Source: Siphonodentalium dalli (lineage: Eukaryota > Mollusca > Scaphopoda > Gadilida > Siphonodentaliidae). From it: DNA of 64,000 bases. Under the pieces are notes generated by a model. The model saw only the letters and a list, made by a program, of their open reading frames with translations. It ran no database searches and was not told where the DNA came from. The translations under genes and the position numbers were made by a program. Below are positions 23,240 to 34,261 of the stretch, in pieces. The DNA is taken from the NCBI GenBank assembly GCA_032622095.1, contig CP136066.1:67280278-67344277 (forward strand), written 5' to 3'. Position 1 is the stretch's first letter. Each line of letters opens with the position of its first letter.

Positions 23240-24457
23240 CAGGGTTGGGGTAATCGTAATCAGTAATTGTAATCAAAGTAATCGATTACAAAATTTGGAG
23301 TAATCATCTGTAATCAGTAATCATGACATTTCTTGATTACAAGTAATCGTAATCGTAATCGATTACTTTCAAAAATTCAAATGTAACTGTAATCATGATT
23401 ACATTTTGATTACTTTTTGATTACTTTTACTAAAATATCCATATGGATGGCTATTGAATACTCATAGTCTCATACTGTGGTACTATGGAGTGTGCAAAGA
23501 TACATACAACATATTAGAAAGTTAATACAATTTTGTCATGTCTTATGTTAGTGGTACAGTGGGTATGTACATTCTGGCAGTGGACACAGATAACAACACA
23601 CAATTGTTGAATACAGCATGAATAGCAATAAACTTGTGACACAGACAAATGAAACGTTCTAATATGAATAAATAGGGTAGCCAACTTCAATTAAGATTAA
23701 ATTGAATTGGGACTGCTGCAGACAATGGCTGTAAAGTCACACTGGTACAATAGGGCTAATTAACTGAACAAAGAAGGTGTGAAGTACATCGGTAGACCTA
23801 ATTAGCTGGTTTGTAATTTACTGCACCCATGGAGTTAAGCCTAATTTAATCCTCATTAGGATTAACAATGGATGATCATCAAATAAATATTAATGTTATA
23901 TTCATTGTGTTGGGTATTGAATCTAACAGAACATGAACATATTTTATAATTGTTTCTGGTGATATTTTCATAAATATTATGCGTTCGTTTGAATGCATGT
24001 AAGACAATTAAAAATATATTAAAATTTATTTACATAAATAAATACAAATAAAACATAATGTATTCCCAATAAGTTGGTGCATAACTTCATGATGAAACCT
24101 TTCCAATACATGTAAATGTAAAAACAAGTTTTTATGTTTTTTTCTTGCATCTTTCTATTGTTTCAGTCGTTTCTTAAAATTTGTTTCCATGTTATGCAGT
24201 GATGTCTTTATTCAATCATATTTGACATGTTAATTTGAATTATTTCATTAGTTATTCCTATGCGATCAAAATGGTTGGAAACCAACAATTGTAATCATAT
24301 GTAATCAAAAAGTAATCGATTACATTTACTAAAGTAATTGTAATCGTAATCGATTACATTGGAAAAAATGTAATCAGTAATCGTAATCGTAATCATGTAA
24401 ATCAAAAGTAATTGTAATCGTAATCGATTACATTGGTATGTAATCGCCCCAACCCTG
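23240..24457. mobile_element. non-autonomous hAT-type transposon (1218 bp)
   Basis: The ends are CAGGGTTGGGG and its exact complement CCCCAACCCTG, an 11-bp terminal inverted repeat of the CAGGG type typical of hAT elements. The element is flanked by a perfect 8-bp direct repeat ATATATGT (23232-23239 and 24458-24465), the hAT target-site length. Both ends are packed with GTAATCGATTAC palindromes (two exact copies on the left, three on the right) plus many AGTAATCGTAATC variants, presumably transposase-binding subterminal repeats. The interior encodes no transposase, so movement would need a hAT transposase supplied in trans. The 8-bp repeat lies in TA-rich DNA, but it extends through the unique GT end, which supports it. 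Confidence 0.93.
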
Positions 24458-24465
24458 ATATATGT
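24458..24465 (+). repeat. 8-bp target duplication of hAT MITE, right
   Basis: ATATATGT immediately after CCCTG; identical to 23232-23239. Confidence 0.9.
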
Positions 24466-25035
24466 ATCAGCTATATGTATATATCAGCTATATGTATATG
24501 TATCAGTGTTCACATAAATAGCTATTATCAAATTGTTTGAAAATATTTTGTTATTTACATTTCTTGAATTTGTTTAATTATCTTGTGATAAATAATTTGT
24601 ATAATAATTTTGTCATAAATTATAATTGATTATAAAATTGTGGACTGAACAGATTGCAGCAGATTATATTCATATTATATTATTCATATAGCCCGACTAG
24701 TGTTGATGTGCATCCACTGGCACATGTCAAATATGTATCAACTTCTCCTCTAATCATGCCGTTCTCTCGGATATTTCTCAATCAAGAGACGCGACCTTGA
24801 TTAAACTGATCTCTTCCTTTTAAATTAATACACATTAATTTAATCCATATCCAATAAATCGGATATCCCGATAAGTTATAATTACTTGGGAAGCCGAGCA
24901 ACATAATTGTAAGCTACAACCAGTAACACATATAAACCTGGACCAGTCAATCTGTTTCTCAAGAGATAAATGAACTAATGTATATCGCTAAAAATATGTA
25001 ATTGTTGTGATATACATTTATAGATTTTTGTGTAG
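24466..25035. other. upstream flank of repeat copy A, possible LTR-like sequence
   Basis: No gene. TGTTGATGTGCATCC at 24712 and TATAAA at 24931-24936 could belong to a long terminal repeat leading into repeat A, but copy B starts only at the equivalent of 25036. The second copy needed to test this is therefore not in the window. Confidence 0.25.
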
Positions 25036-25995
25036 TAGATAATTTAATTGCCTGATTGAATGGGCAGCTTATAATTTGTGTGTAATAATTGCTTTTCGTA
25101 ATTAGAAAATATCTGTATTAATTTATTTTTGCTGCTCGTAAATTTATTTTAATGTAAAATAACATTGTATGTGGAGTGTATTAATTTAACGGGCAATAGC
25201 ATAATATCAATATCCCATTAAATACCGTCATCACAGGTATTACACGCAGTTAATCATTAACGCGGACATTCCGTTTGTTGAATAGCCTGGCTAAGTAATA
25301 CGAGCGTGATTCAGTTGTTCGACTTGTCAAGACATTAACGCGGACAATCCGTTTGATTGATAGGTTAATAGAGGAGCAACATAAGACACCTATCATAAAC
25401 AGATAATAAGATCGGAACTGTCACAAGTGACTATTAAAATAAGGCGGAAAATCCGTTTATGTTATCAAGTCATAGCACAGGTGAGTATAGATAATGGCAG
25501 CCAACGCAATCTCAATAAATTATTGCACCTTCGAAGACTTGCGTAATATATTGGGCAATGGTGAGAAGTCTGCGGGGAAGATCATACATTACAGGGAACA
25601 GGTAGGTGACATCGAGGATGTCAAAACATTGTCCAAGATACTCTCCCCCCAACTGTGCCCAAATTCAAGGGTCATTTGACTTTAGCACAGCCATGGAGAG
25701 GCTGGATTACTCTGAGGAGGTTGAAGAACCAAAGATTTCCAGCTCTCCGGTCATTTCAAAAGGTATGAATGATAACTGAGAGGGTAAGGTAAATAGGGTA
25801 TCAGAGCAAGAAAAGAAAGATTTTATGGCAGACATAAGCAGGGATGCAAAAGAGACCGAGCAAGAGAGGGAGAGGCAAAGAGAAGATAGAGACAATCGAC
25901 CAAGAGATCTCAAACACGAAGATTGGCTTGGAAAAGTAAATAGAGAATGGAAAGAACTAAACGATCGAAAGAGACAAACTGAAAGGGAACGCGAA
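25036..25995 (+). repeat. long repeat copy A, part 1
   Basis: Matches 61357-62341 with high identity and a few indels. It begins TAGATAATTTAATTGCCTG. The untranslated leader carries three spaced copies of GCGGA-NWW-TCCGTTT (25262-25276, 25340-25354, 25444-25458), conserved in copy B, then the HHH-containing ORF and a charged coiled-coil region. The layout (leader, then an N-terminal Gag-like ORF) suggests the 5' part of a retroelement; pol is not present. Confidence 0.85.
25494..25990 (+). pseudogene. Gag-like ORF with ComEA-type helix-hairpin-helix, broken (copy A)
   Basis: From ATG 25494 the first 61 codons encode a clear helix-hairpin-helix of the ComEA type: an IN-x-CTFEDLRNI helix, the NGEKSAGKIIHYRE hairpin-plus-helix, then a VKTLSKI helix. 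This fold binds DNA without sequence specificity. The frame stops at 25677-25679. In another frame a serine/glutamate-rich stretch and a strongly charged region (EKKDFMADISRDAK, then RERQRED and KELNDRKRQTERERE; about 25690-25995) follow, likely coiled coil. That second frame is also cut by a TGA near 25778, where copy B has TGG. The reading frame would need one frameshift near 25670 and loss of that stop. I infer a Gag-like or accessory protein of a retroelement; no capsid zinc knuckle or pol is visible. The MITE at 25996 cuts the ORF further. Confidence 0.6.
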
Positions 25996-26549
25996 CAGGG
26001 GGGGGGGGTGAAAAAATTTCTTCCGGCACGTATGCCGGGGTGGGTGGGTGGTCAAAGCCACCAACAAGCAATTTTTTCCGCAACTAAAAAAAAAAATTCC
26101 TGCTTGTTTTTAGTGTTTTGGCAATGAGTTGGGCTTCAAAACCACTTTGAATCAGTTTGAATGAGAGAAATAATGTAATTCTAACTGGTAAACTGACTGC
26201 AGGCAGTTATCGTGTTGTATTTTGTTGCAAATTTTGAAATCCAAGATGGCCGCTGGCAGCCATGTTTTTTTGGCCGAATGACCTCAAAATTACTCATTCC
26301 TATTTACATGTCCATGTTAACATCCATGATAAATAGTATGCACAGAAATTCATATACAGCTGTTTACAGTGAATTTCCCCCCGCAAATCTCTGTTTTAGT
26401 GTTAAAAGGGGGGGTGGGTGTCAAAAAATGGTCGGAAAAAACTGCCGAAAACGGAAAAAAATTTGGCGGTGGGGGTGGGTGGGTACAAAAAATGATCGAA
26501 AGGGAAAAAATGCCATACGTGCCTGAATTTTTTTTCCGACCCCCCCCTG
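25996..26549. mobile_element. MITE inserted in repeat copy A
   Basis: This ~554-bp segment is absent at the equivalent site of copy B (62341-62344), proving insertion. The ends are imperfect inverted repeats: CAGGGGGGGGGT...GGCACGTATG on the left and CATACGTGCC...ACCCCCCCCTG on the right. The target word ACGCGAA (extending to ACGCGAACAG) is present on both sides (25989-25998 and 26550-26559), so the target duplication is 7-10 bp. The CAG/CTG ends and duplication length fit a hAT-like MITE best. Related ends occur at 49575-49590 and 50850-50880. Internal open frames (G-rich) are spurious. Confidence 0.88.
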
Positions 26550-26899
26550 ACGCGAACAGAAAATACATAATCGCTATAGCCAAGGTATGGGTTAAAAACA
26601 TATGCCAATCGTTATCGGCCTCTCGTTGAACAATCTGAAAATACTTCAACAATAAATAAAATAAAACATGATTTCCATTGTTTTCAATGCACGTTCGCGT
26701 AGCGCACAAATATTATGTATTCCATTCTTATCATTACCATTATGCAAGATACGATGAATAAGTATTCATCTCTTTCAGACGATATATTTTCATTCATATC
26801 GAGGAATGTAGCGTCAAATTTGCAAACGTGGACTTGGTGCTGCCAGCTATATCCTTAGAGAAGACCCACCAAAAATCATTATATACTGCAGGTGAACTC
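26550..26899 (+). repeat. long repeat copy A, part 2
   Basis: Resumes repeat A after the MITE, matching 62335-62690 of copy B. Its last 205 bp (26695-26899) are also present on the far side of the LINE. The segment is non-coding apart from the very end of the charged Gag-like region. Confidence 0.88.
26695..26899 (+). repeat. 205-bp target-site duplication of the LINE, left copy
   Basis: Base-for-base identical by eye to 32739-32943. It begins TCGCGTAGCGCACAAAT and ends CTGCAGGTGAACTC. The corresponding locus in copy B has this segment once (about 62486-62690) with a single difference (ATCCTTAG versus ATCATTAG), so the second copy was created by the LINE insertion. Confidence 0.95.
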
Positions 26900-27300
26900 A
26901 ATACAATACAAATGCGTTTATTTCTCATCACCGTTTTTCAACGGTATTTCAAGAAAAGTACAAAATGATTTATACACTGGCTGCCCTTCCCAATAATAAC
27001 AAAGAACAAACAAAATAGCAATAGATATGAAATGGCAACATTATGAATGTGATACAATAAGAGCGAATATATGGTTCATGCCACCTGCCAGGGGTGAGGT
27101 TTGGACTACCAGTGTATATACAATAAATTTACGCATACGCCAAACGGGCACGCACCGCTACAAGTTCATCGATTTCAGACGTGTAATAACGTATTGTTAA
27201 ACAATTATATGGACACATTACTTTATTAACTGTTTGTTGCTCCTATTCGACCTGGTTTGAATCGGTGGGAGTTGACACATCTGAAAATGGATATTGTATT

Positions 27301-27314
27301 GGGGGGGGGGGGGG
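27301..27314. repeat. 14-base G run in LINE 3' UTR
   Basis: Uninterrupted G run (C on the LINE's own strand) followed by more G-rich sequence to about 27345. G-rich 3' UTR tracts are known in L1 elements; here the tract is C-rich in the RNA sense. Confidence 0.9.
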
Positions 27315-27387
27315 TATGTTTACGGTGGGAGGGGGGTGGAGAGGTATTCATTTATGGTTCATTTCATATATATTCATTGTGTTTATA

Positions 27388-30300
27388 TTATTTATTATAG
27401 TACAGCTTGTTTATTTGAGTTATCAGTTTGCAGATTCCACGCATTACCTTCGCTTTTGGGTTGTTAAATAGTTGCGCTAATTTCCAGTTACTCGGGTGTG
27501 TGTAGTAATATTTTGCTATATAGTTTCGCCTTAAATCGTTCAAGGCATCGCATTCAAGAAGTGTATGTAGTTCATTACCTGGCGCGTCTTTGTCGCACAA
27601 TTTGCAGTTTTTTTCATCATCGGGTAAGTTCATCCAGTCTCCTGTTTCTATTGGTAAGCGATGATTTCGAGTACGGAATTTAAAAATTAAAATAGAATCG
27701 TTTGTATGCAATTTCGAAAAATATACCTCTTCTCGGTAGATTGATTTGATATATCGATACGTAATATACTTGTCAGAAGAATACAATGTTTGCCACCAAC
27801 TTTGAATATAAAGATCTTGAAGTTGCTGTTTTGTAGCCTCGCGGAATAGTTTCAGGGGATTGGGAGCGTGTGTAGCCCATGTGCCACTGAGCCCAAGTTC
27901 ATTTAATAAAGAGTAAATATAATTGATCCATTTGGATTTGTTATTAACATATCTGTCCCTTTGGTTGTATCTACTACACAGTGTCCAATATAGAGTATAC
28001 GCGATCTTGTTTCTACTTCCGCTCACTAAATGACCCCAATAATTCAACATCTGATGTTTGATTTTCATCGTGACTGGGAATATCCCAAGTTCACCGTATA
28101 ACATAGCATTTGGCGTGGACCGTTTTGCTTTGAGTATATATTTAAGAAACCATAATTCCAATCTCTGTATAATATTGTTGTTCCCAAAACCCCAAACTTC
28201 TGCTCCATAAGTCAATATCGGGACAATCGATATTTGATAGAGTTCGAGAACGCATTTTAAAGGGAGATTCATGGTTCGCATCTTTGATATAAGGCTGAAC
28301 ATTGCGCGCTTTGCTTGTTGACATCGTATTTTTTTTTTCTTCGACGAAAGAGCCGTTACTACTAAATGTCATTCCAAGGTACTTATACGTTTTCGTTACT
28401 TCAATCTGCTCACTATTCAGCATAAAATGCCCATCTTTTTTCCTTTTGTTTCCAAATATAACTACATTACTTTTTGCATTATTGATTTCCAATTTCCAGA
28501 TACGGCAATATTCGGCATAATCATTTAACATGCATTGTAGCCCTTCCGCAGAATACGATAAAAGAACGGTATCGTCAGCATACAGGAGGCAGAACAATTT
28601 CAAGTAATGAAGGCTCGAACCACAAGGCACGTCTGTTAGAACTATACCGCAATTTTCGTTTTTGCGTAAATACATTTCTAAGTCGTTTGTGTATATGGAA
28701 AAAAGGAGAGGGGAAAGATTCTCACCCTGTCGGACGCCCGTTTCGCATGGAAATAATGCTGATATAACACCATTATGTGCAACACAAGACTTTATGTTCT
28801 TATACATATTTATTATCACGTTTAGAATCCTACCTTCTATTCCAATATGAAAGAGTTTTCTCCACAGTCCTACACGCCAGACTCGATCGAAAGCCTTCGA
28901 TAAATCGATGAAAGCACAATATAAGCTACGCTTGCGGGCTTTAACAAGGTCAATAAGACTATTTAATGAGAATATATGATCCAGTGTTGAATAATTTTTT
29001 CTAAATCCAGCTTGATTTTCTTCTAATAGTTTGTTGGTTTCTAGGAAGCTTTGGATACGTTCGCTCAACATAGATGTGAACACCTTTGATATACAACTTA
29101 CTAGAGTGATTGGTCGATAGTTATTTGGCTTTTTCGGGTCATTTGATTTAAATATCGGCTGAATAATACCAATTCCCCAGTCGTCTGGTACAATACCGCT
29201 TTTTAGAATCAGGTTAAAATATGTCTGAAGATGAGTCCTTAGTTTTCCAGAAGCCATTTTAATGTATTCATTTTTAATTTCATCTATTCCACTGGCCTTA
29301 CCGAATTTCAAGCTGCGTAGCGCGTTATCGATCTCTTGGAGTTCAATGTCACGGTTCAGATGAGACATATACCATGTGCACGGGAGATATTCATCATAAC
29401 TGTGATCTACGTTTGTTGAATTTGTTTCTGCAAAATGATTATAAAATTGGTTAATTGTGGGCGATTCCACAGGTTGAGTATTTGCGCGCTTCTTTCCAAC
29501 TAATTTCCAGTAGTCGCGAGCGTTCGTGCGTTTCAAATTTAAAATATTGTCCTGCAATGTCATATTATAGTTTGCTCTGCACCTTTTTATTTTATTTTTA
29601 TATGCATTTCGTATGTTGGTCAGATCTATTCTGTTCGCTTCTGTGCGGCTACGCTGATAACGTTTCAGTGTGGTGCGATATTGTTTTCTGATATTATTAC
29701 AATCTTTCGAGAACCACGGTTTCGTATTCGATTTGTTTTTCGGTTTGATTTGTTTCGTTGGCCGGGTACCCAACGCGGAAATTGCGGCATTTCGATAAAT
29801 TTGTTTCAGGTTGCAATTGGCATCTGTTATATCGTTCTCAGTTATAGTAGCCTTGACTTTCAGTGTCTCAAGGTGTTCGGCAAACTGAGTTACGCGCGAT
29901 TCATCTATGTTTTGTACAAAGTGTATTTCCTTGTCGGTGCTCCAGCTATTGATGGGAAATACACGATTTGTAGACATGCTATGAGATACGTTGGGAACAT
30001 TTATATTGTTCTCTAGATTTATATGATGATAGTTTTTTGGCCCATCTCCCATTAAGAGTTCAAAATACAGAGCACAGTGGACATCACTGGTTAGCGTATT
30101 TTGGTCTCTCACTTGAAAATTTACAATATGTGTCATCATCGTGTAATTAAATAGCAGATAATCAACTATGCTAGCATTCTTGCATGTCAGACGACCAATC
30201 CCTTTGTCGAAGCCTAATCTGCCATTAGCAATCAAAATCTCGGCTTGTCTACATAGATCAATTAATTTATAGCCAAAATTGTTCGTTCGTCTATCTAGAG

Positions 30301-30823
30301 ATGCACGCGGTGGTATATCTGAAACATCCAAAACAGAGTCATCATTTATGTCTCCCGGAGAGAAGTCACGAAGCTTGGCAGTTCGTGCGTTGAAATCCCC
30401 GAGAAGTAAGATGTTACAACCATGTCCCTTTATTATTGCAATAGAGCCCATAATTTCATCGAAGCAGTTTTTTGACGCGTATTTTGATCCCTCTGGTGGT
30501 ATGTATACATTTCCGACAAAGGTTGGGCCACATGGGGTTTTAATTTTAAACCAGATAATAAAATCATTTCGGAGCTTCAATACTTCAACATAATTTGTCA
30601 TATTTTCTCGCACGAGCACACATAGACCCCCAGACCTATATCTTGACACAGTTTGTCTATTTTGAAATATTAGGACTTTGAAACCTGTAATATCAATTGT
30701 GTCTAGATCGTCGGTTTTGGTTTCTTGAAGACAAATAATATCGTAATTGGACATAACGTTTACGAATTCCGGGTCGTCAAGACGACTCAAAATACCACCG
30801 ACATTTAGTGAACAGATTTTCAT
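27388..30823 (-). CDS. LINE ORF2: endonuclease / reverse transcriptase, one homopolymer frameshift
   Basis: ATG at 30823. Residues 1-~230 form an apurinic/apyrimidinic-type endonuclease that nicks target DNA: ICSLNVGG with Asn7, ICLQETK with Glu34, and LLLGDFNAR near residue 140. A linker rich in basic residues follows. The reverse transcriptase spans about 520-800: a NNYRPITL block, IDLSKAFD near 640 (first catalytic Asp), GVRQGENLSPLLFS, and LLYADDT with Y748-A-D750-D751. The frame is lost in a run of ten T (28329-28338, A on the coding strand). Removing one base would join it to the downstream frame (28302-27388), which continues as a normal LINE C-terminus and ends with a zinc-type motif (CKLC, ELHTLLEC, about 27555-27607). 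The protein would copy LINE RNA at the nicked target. With only one homopolymer slip, sequencing error cannot be excluded. Confidence 0.93.
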
Positions 30824-30853
30824 ATTTGAGGAAGGCCTCTCGTCCCCACACCC

Positions 30854-32612
30854 CTAGCAGGTGGTGACTGAACTAACTGGTTCGACATATTCATCTGCAA
30901 AAACAGATGCCCCTGTCATACACGGTATACCATTTAGGGTTTCTAATCCACTCTGTGCAGTAACAGTAACCATCTGACTACTAATAGAATAACCCATAGG
31001 CCCAGTGGAACACGCACCGCCCGCACATGGTACACTGGGACAAGATGATACAGGTAGTGGCGTTGCACACCGCGTTCCATAGTTATGCATACCACCACCC
31101 GAAGTGATGGATGGGGTAGGCACCACCAGGGCCTCCGAACCTACATCCATCGCGGCGGGCACAAGTGGTGACGCCCCACCCATCATTTGTGTTTCCATGG
31201 CATTGTTTGGAGCGTATCCCACCCAAGCACCCGGGTTAGAGTACAATGCATTCACATTTGTAAACATAGGTGGCCTTTGTGCACCCGCCATTCCCCGGCA
31301 CCGGAAACCACCATCCACGATCCCGCCCGCCCCCCTGATGGGTACACTAGCTGAATACATTGGTGGTCCGCCAGTAGCCCCCACCATTGGGACAAACGGT
31401 ACCGAAGACGGCACAGCCGCAGTGGAAGATGGAGGCGCTGTTCTGAACATATTCACTGGTAATTTGGGGACAGCATCTATTTGCCTTTCAGGGTACCAGC
31501 GATATAACGGTGGTTCATCTGGATAAACAAGATGATTGTTCACTATAATTTTGTCACCAGAGACGCGTGCCAAATCACCACTTTGGCGGGCGCTTTTAGC
31601 CAGGGGGTAGCAGGACCTGTTTTCTGTACTCCTGAATTTCCTTCGGGAATTGTTCATACACGCGATAGTCATTTGGTCTTGGATAGTCCCTGATCGCTTT
31701 TTTAACAAGTTCTTTTTGCTTATGTTTCATAAATCGAGCGATCAGCTGCCTACTTCTACCGCGTGAGTTATGTGCACTGCCTAGTCTGTGAACGTTTCCA
31801 AATTCTATATTTGTTATGTCCAAAGTATCCTCCAAAAATTTACGCAGAACATCCTCAGTGGTTTTGTTATCAGTGTTTTCAGTTTCAGCTATGCCACTGA
31901 AGATTAAATTGTATTTCATACTACGTGTTTCCAGGTCTATTATGCGCTCATTTGTTTTCATTTGATTCACATTTAGTGTTTGAACCTCATCGATCAGAGA
32001 ATTTATACGTTTTGACATGAAATTTACCATCTGGCCAATGTCATTTTGTTTCATAACACCGCTTTGTACTCCCTGTGCATTTCGATCAACCGCACATCGG
32101 ATATTATTGAGTTCTGCGCCGATTGATCCTACGTGGTTTTCTACTGATTGCAGCCGCGAACTGACATTTTTGACCTCAAAGTTTACACTATCCAGAGTGT
32201 CCAGTCTTTGATTCATGTGAGATAACATTTCAAATATCCTATCGCTTCTGTTCACAGTTTCAACACTAGATGTTTCGTATTGTTCGAAAATAGGCTGGAC
32301 ATATGTTGATGTTGTGACTGGAATGGAGTTACTGTTCGTGTTCGCGGTAGTACTAATTGATGGGCTATTGACAACAAATCTGTCTTGGAAGAAACGAGTA
32401 GCCACTGGGGTTTCTCCATGTATCATCGTCGGGGAGTTCAGGATCATTCGGGAACTAGATAAAATATTAACGGTCTCACCAATATCTGCAGCTGGCGAAT
32501 TGTCCAAAATTTGCTCCTTAGATGGTGGCGGTGTCAACTCCAAACTTGCTTTGCGTTTTTCTCTGTCATTTTCGCTATCCATATTCACAATCTTCGCAGT
32601 ATTATGTTCCAT
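30854..32612 (-). CDS. LINE ORF1: L1-like RNA-binding protein with long disordered tail, one frameshift
   Basis: ATG at 32612. The first frame gives 338 residues: a Ser/Thr/Pro-rich N-terminus, a coiled-coil stretch about 125-225 (heptad-like repeats around RLDTLDSVNFEV and INSLIDEVQTL), and an RRM-like domain starting YNLIFSGIAE near 230. A basic region (RLIARFMKHKQKELVKKAI-like) follows. It stops in a run of five G (31603-31607; C on the coding strand). A one-base shift continues into the frame starting upstream of 31600, giving the usual L1-ORF1 C-terminal pattern (LAKSARQSGDLARV, then DKIIVNNHLVYPDEP). A ~190-residue Pro/Gly/Met/Ser-rich low-complexity tail follows, ending at 30854. L1-type ORF1 proteins trimerise and coat LINE RNA. 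The long tail is unusual. A parallel antisense open frame (31104-31526) is its shadow. Confidence 0.9.
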
Positions 32613-32738
32613 AGATAGTGATGTCCACGTACAAACCAGTGTTTGAGAAATATTAGCATATATTTTAAGGATGTAATTAGATTTTAAATTTTAGTCGTCG
32701 AGAGCTCGAAAAAAATGTCCGGCGGCCACGTTGACGCA

Positions 32739-34261
32739 TCGCGTAGCGCACAAATATTATGTATTCCATTCTTATCATTACCATTATGCAAGATACGATG
32801 AATAAGTATTCATCTCTTTCAGACGATATATTTTCATTCATATCGAGGAATGTAGCGTCAAATTTGCAAACGTGGACTTGGTGCTGCCAGCTATATCCTT
32901 AGAGAAGACCCACCAAAAATCATTATATACTGCAGGTGAACTCCTATTATATTGATGTCAGATATATTGTCCTAAAACAATATCATTTTCGCAGCATTAT
33001 GCCCATTTTATGACAAAGACAATTACATCTTTTCAACTAATATTTGATTTATCACAATTGGATGCTTTCTGGATGATCAGGTAAACTCGTTACGCAGTTA
33101 ACACGAACAAACAGAAAAACAAACTAAAACAAATCAAATAAAAAAAACTAGAAGAGCCTTTACATTCTAGCTATAAATATTTATTTGTTAATAGCCGTTT
33201 CGTAATAAAGGGTTTCACAGTATATAATGAAGGTAGCATGCAGCTCGAGAGTGAATGATATATATCATGCTTTGACTGCGATTTAAGATAGGGGTGGTTC
33301 TATTTCTAAAATATTATGGTATGGAATACGTGTGGTCGTTTAATTGTGTCAAATGTTTTATTTAATAATGTAGTTCGATGTTGGAGATGGTCTCAGGTCG
33401 ATATTAAATGAATTTAGTGACTTTTGTGAGCCAATTTCGCAGTAACTGGAGAACGGATGTTCTCTTGAAAGGACACACGCCGTACCTGATAGGCATGAAT
33501 CATACCATATTCGAAGCAACATTATGCATTAAACAGTTACTGCTACTGTTCACGTTTGGGTGAGAGACGGGCATTTGTCATCCGCTCGAGACATGGAATG
33601 CCACCAGAAGGCTTGACATTCCATGCAGACCAAGAGGTTCGACATATCATCCGCTCTCATTGAACGAAAACAACGGTGACAACTTTTTGTGTTATCCGTC
33701 AAAGGCTTGACGAATAGGTTCCGCCAATGCGATGAAGTTCCCCCATCAGAACATAAAAAAGTTCCCAGGTTTTAAACAGGCGTAATATCATCTCTATACG
33801 GGAATAGCTTCATCTAACAGTAAACAGTTACTGCTATTGTCCACGTTTGAGTGAGAGCGGGGCATCGAATGCCACCAGAAGGCCCGACGAAACATGATGT
33901 ATGAACGAAACAGTTATAAGAAACATATTGTCATCTTTTAATAGAACTATCAACGGTTGTGCGAAGTTATACCACCATCTCAGTCTACTACTAATAATGA
34001 TCCAAGAGACGTACACAAACGAAAGGTAGAGATGTACACCAAAATGTCAAAGGATACTACAAGCAGGGAACGTGTGGTAGAGAAGTGTGTTTGGCCAGCC
34101 AGTCACATCAGGTAAAAGCTTTCTGCGAGCAGCTGTATGAAACCTCATATATTCAAAAGAATCACAGTCGCTTCCATATATATATTCTTAACACACGATG
34201 TGATGAATAGTTTTCCATGCATACATAGCTATAACTTCTAGAATATATAATCAGTAGCCAT
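32739..34261 (+). repeat. long repeat copy A, part 3 (begins with right target duplication)
   Basis: The first 205 bp (32739-32943) are the right target duplication. From 32944 the sequence continues as in copy B (62691-64000) with few differences. It includes a short inverted motif around GACATGGAATGCC and its complement near 33590-33625, related to the strong hairpin at 42333-42443. No intact ORF. Copy B leaves the window at the equivalent of 34261, so the true right boundary of the repeat is unknown. Confidence 0.9.

Larger units (their letters stand above)
26900..32738 (-). mobile_element. near full-length APE-type LINE retrotransposon (5.84 kb)
   Basis: Oriented on the minus strand: 5' UTR of ~126 bp (32613-32738), ORF1 (32612-30854), a 30-bp gap, ORF2 (30823-27388) and a ~490-bp 3' UTR. 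The 3' end is a TTGTATTGTATT tail rather than poly(A). It is flanked by a perfect 205-bp target duplication inside repeat copy A. ORF1 is L1-like (coiled coil plus RNA-binding region). ORF2 has an apurinic-type endonuclease, a reverse transcriptase and a C-terminal CCHC-like motif. Each ORF is interrupted by one single-base length difference in a homopolymer. That could be mutation or sequencing error, so the element may be young and nearly intact. The clade is unresolved, in the Jockey/I/CR1 assemblage by general ORF2 layout rather than the Tx1/L1 clade of the 56-61 kb element. Confidence 0.95.

Noticed and set aside
26212-26709. Frames of 86-119 codons with Pro/Gly runs
   Set aside because: Produced by the G/C homopolymer ends of the MITE.
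31104-31526. 140-codon plus-strand open frame
   Set aside because: Antisense shadow of the low-complexity tail of LINE ORF1; composition is explained by the opposite strand.
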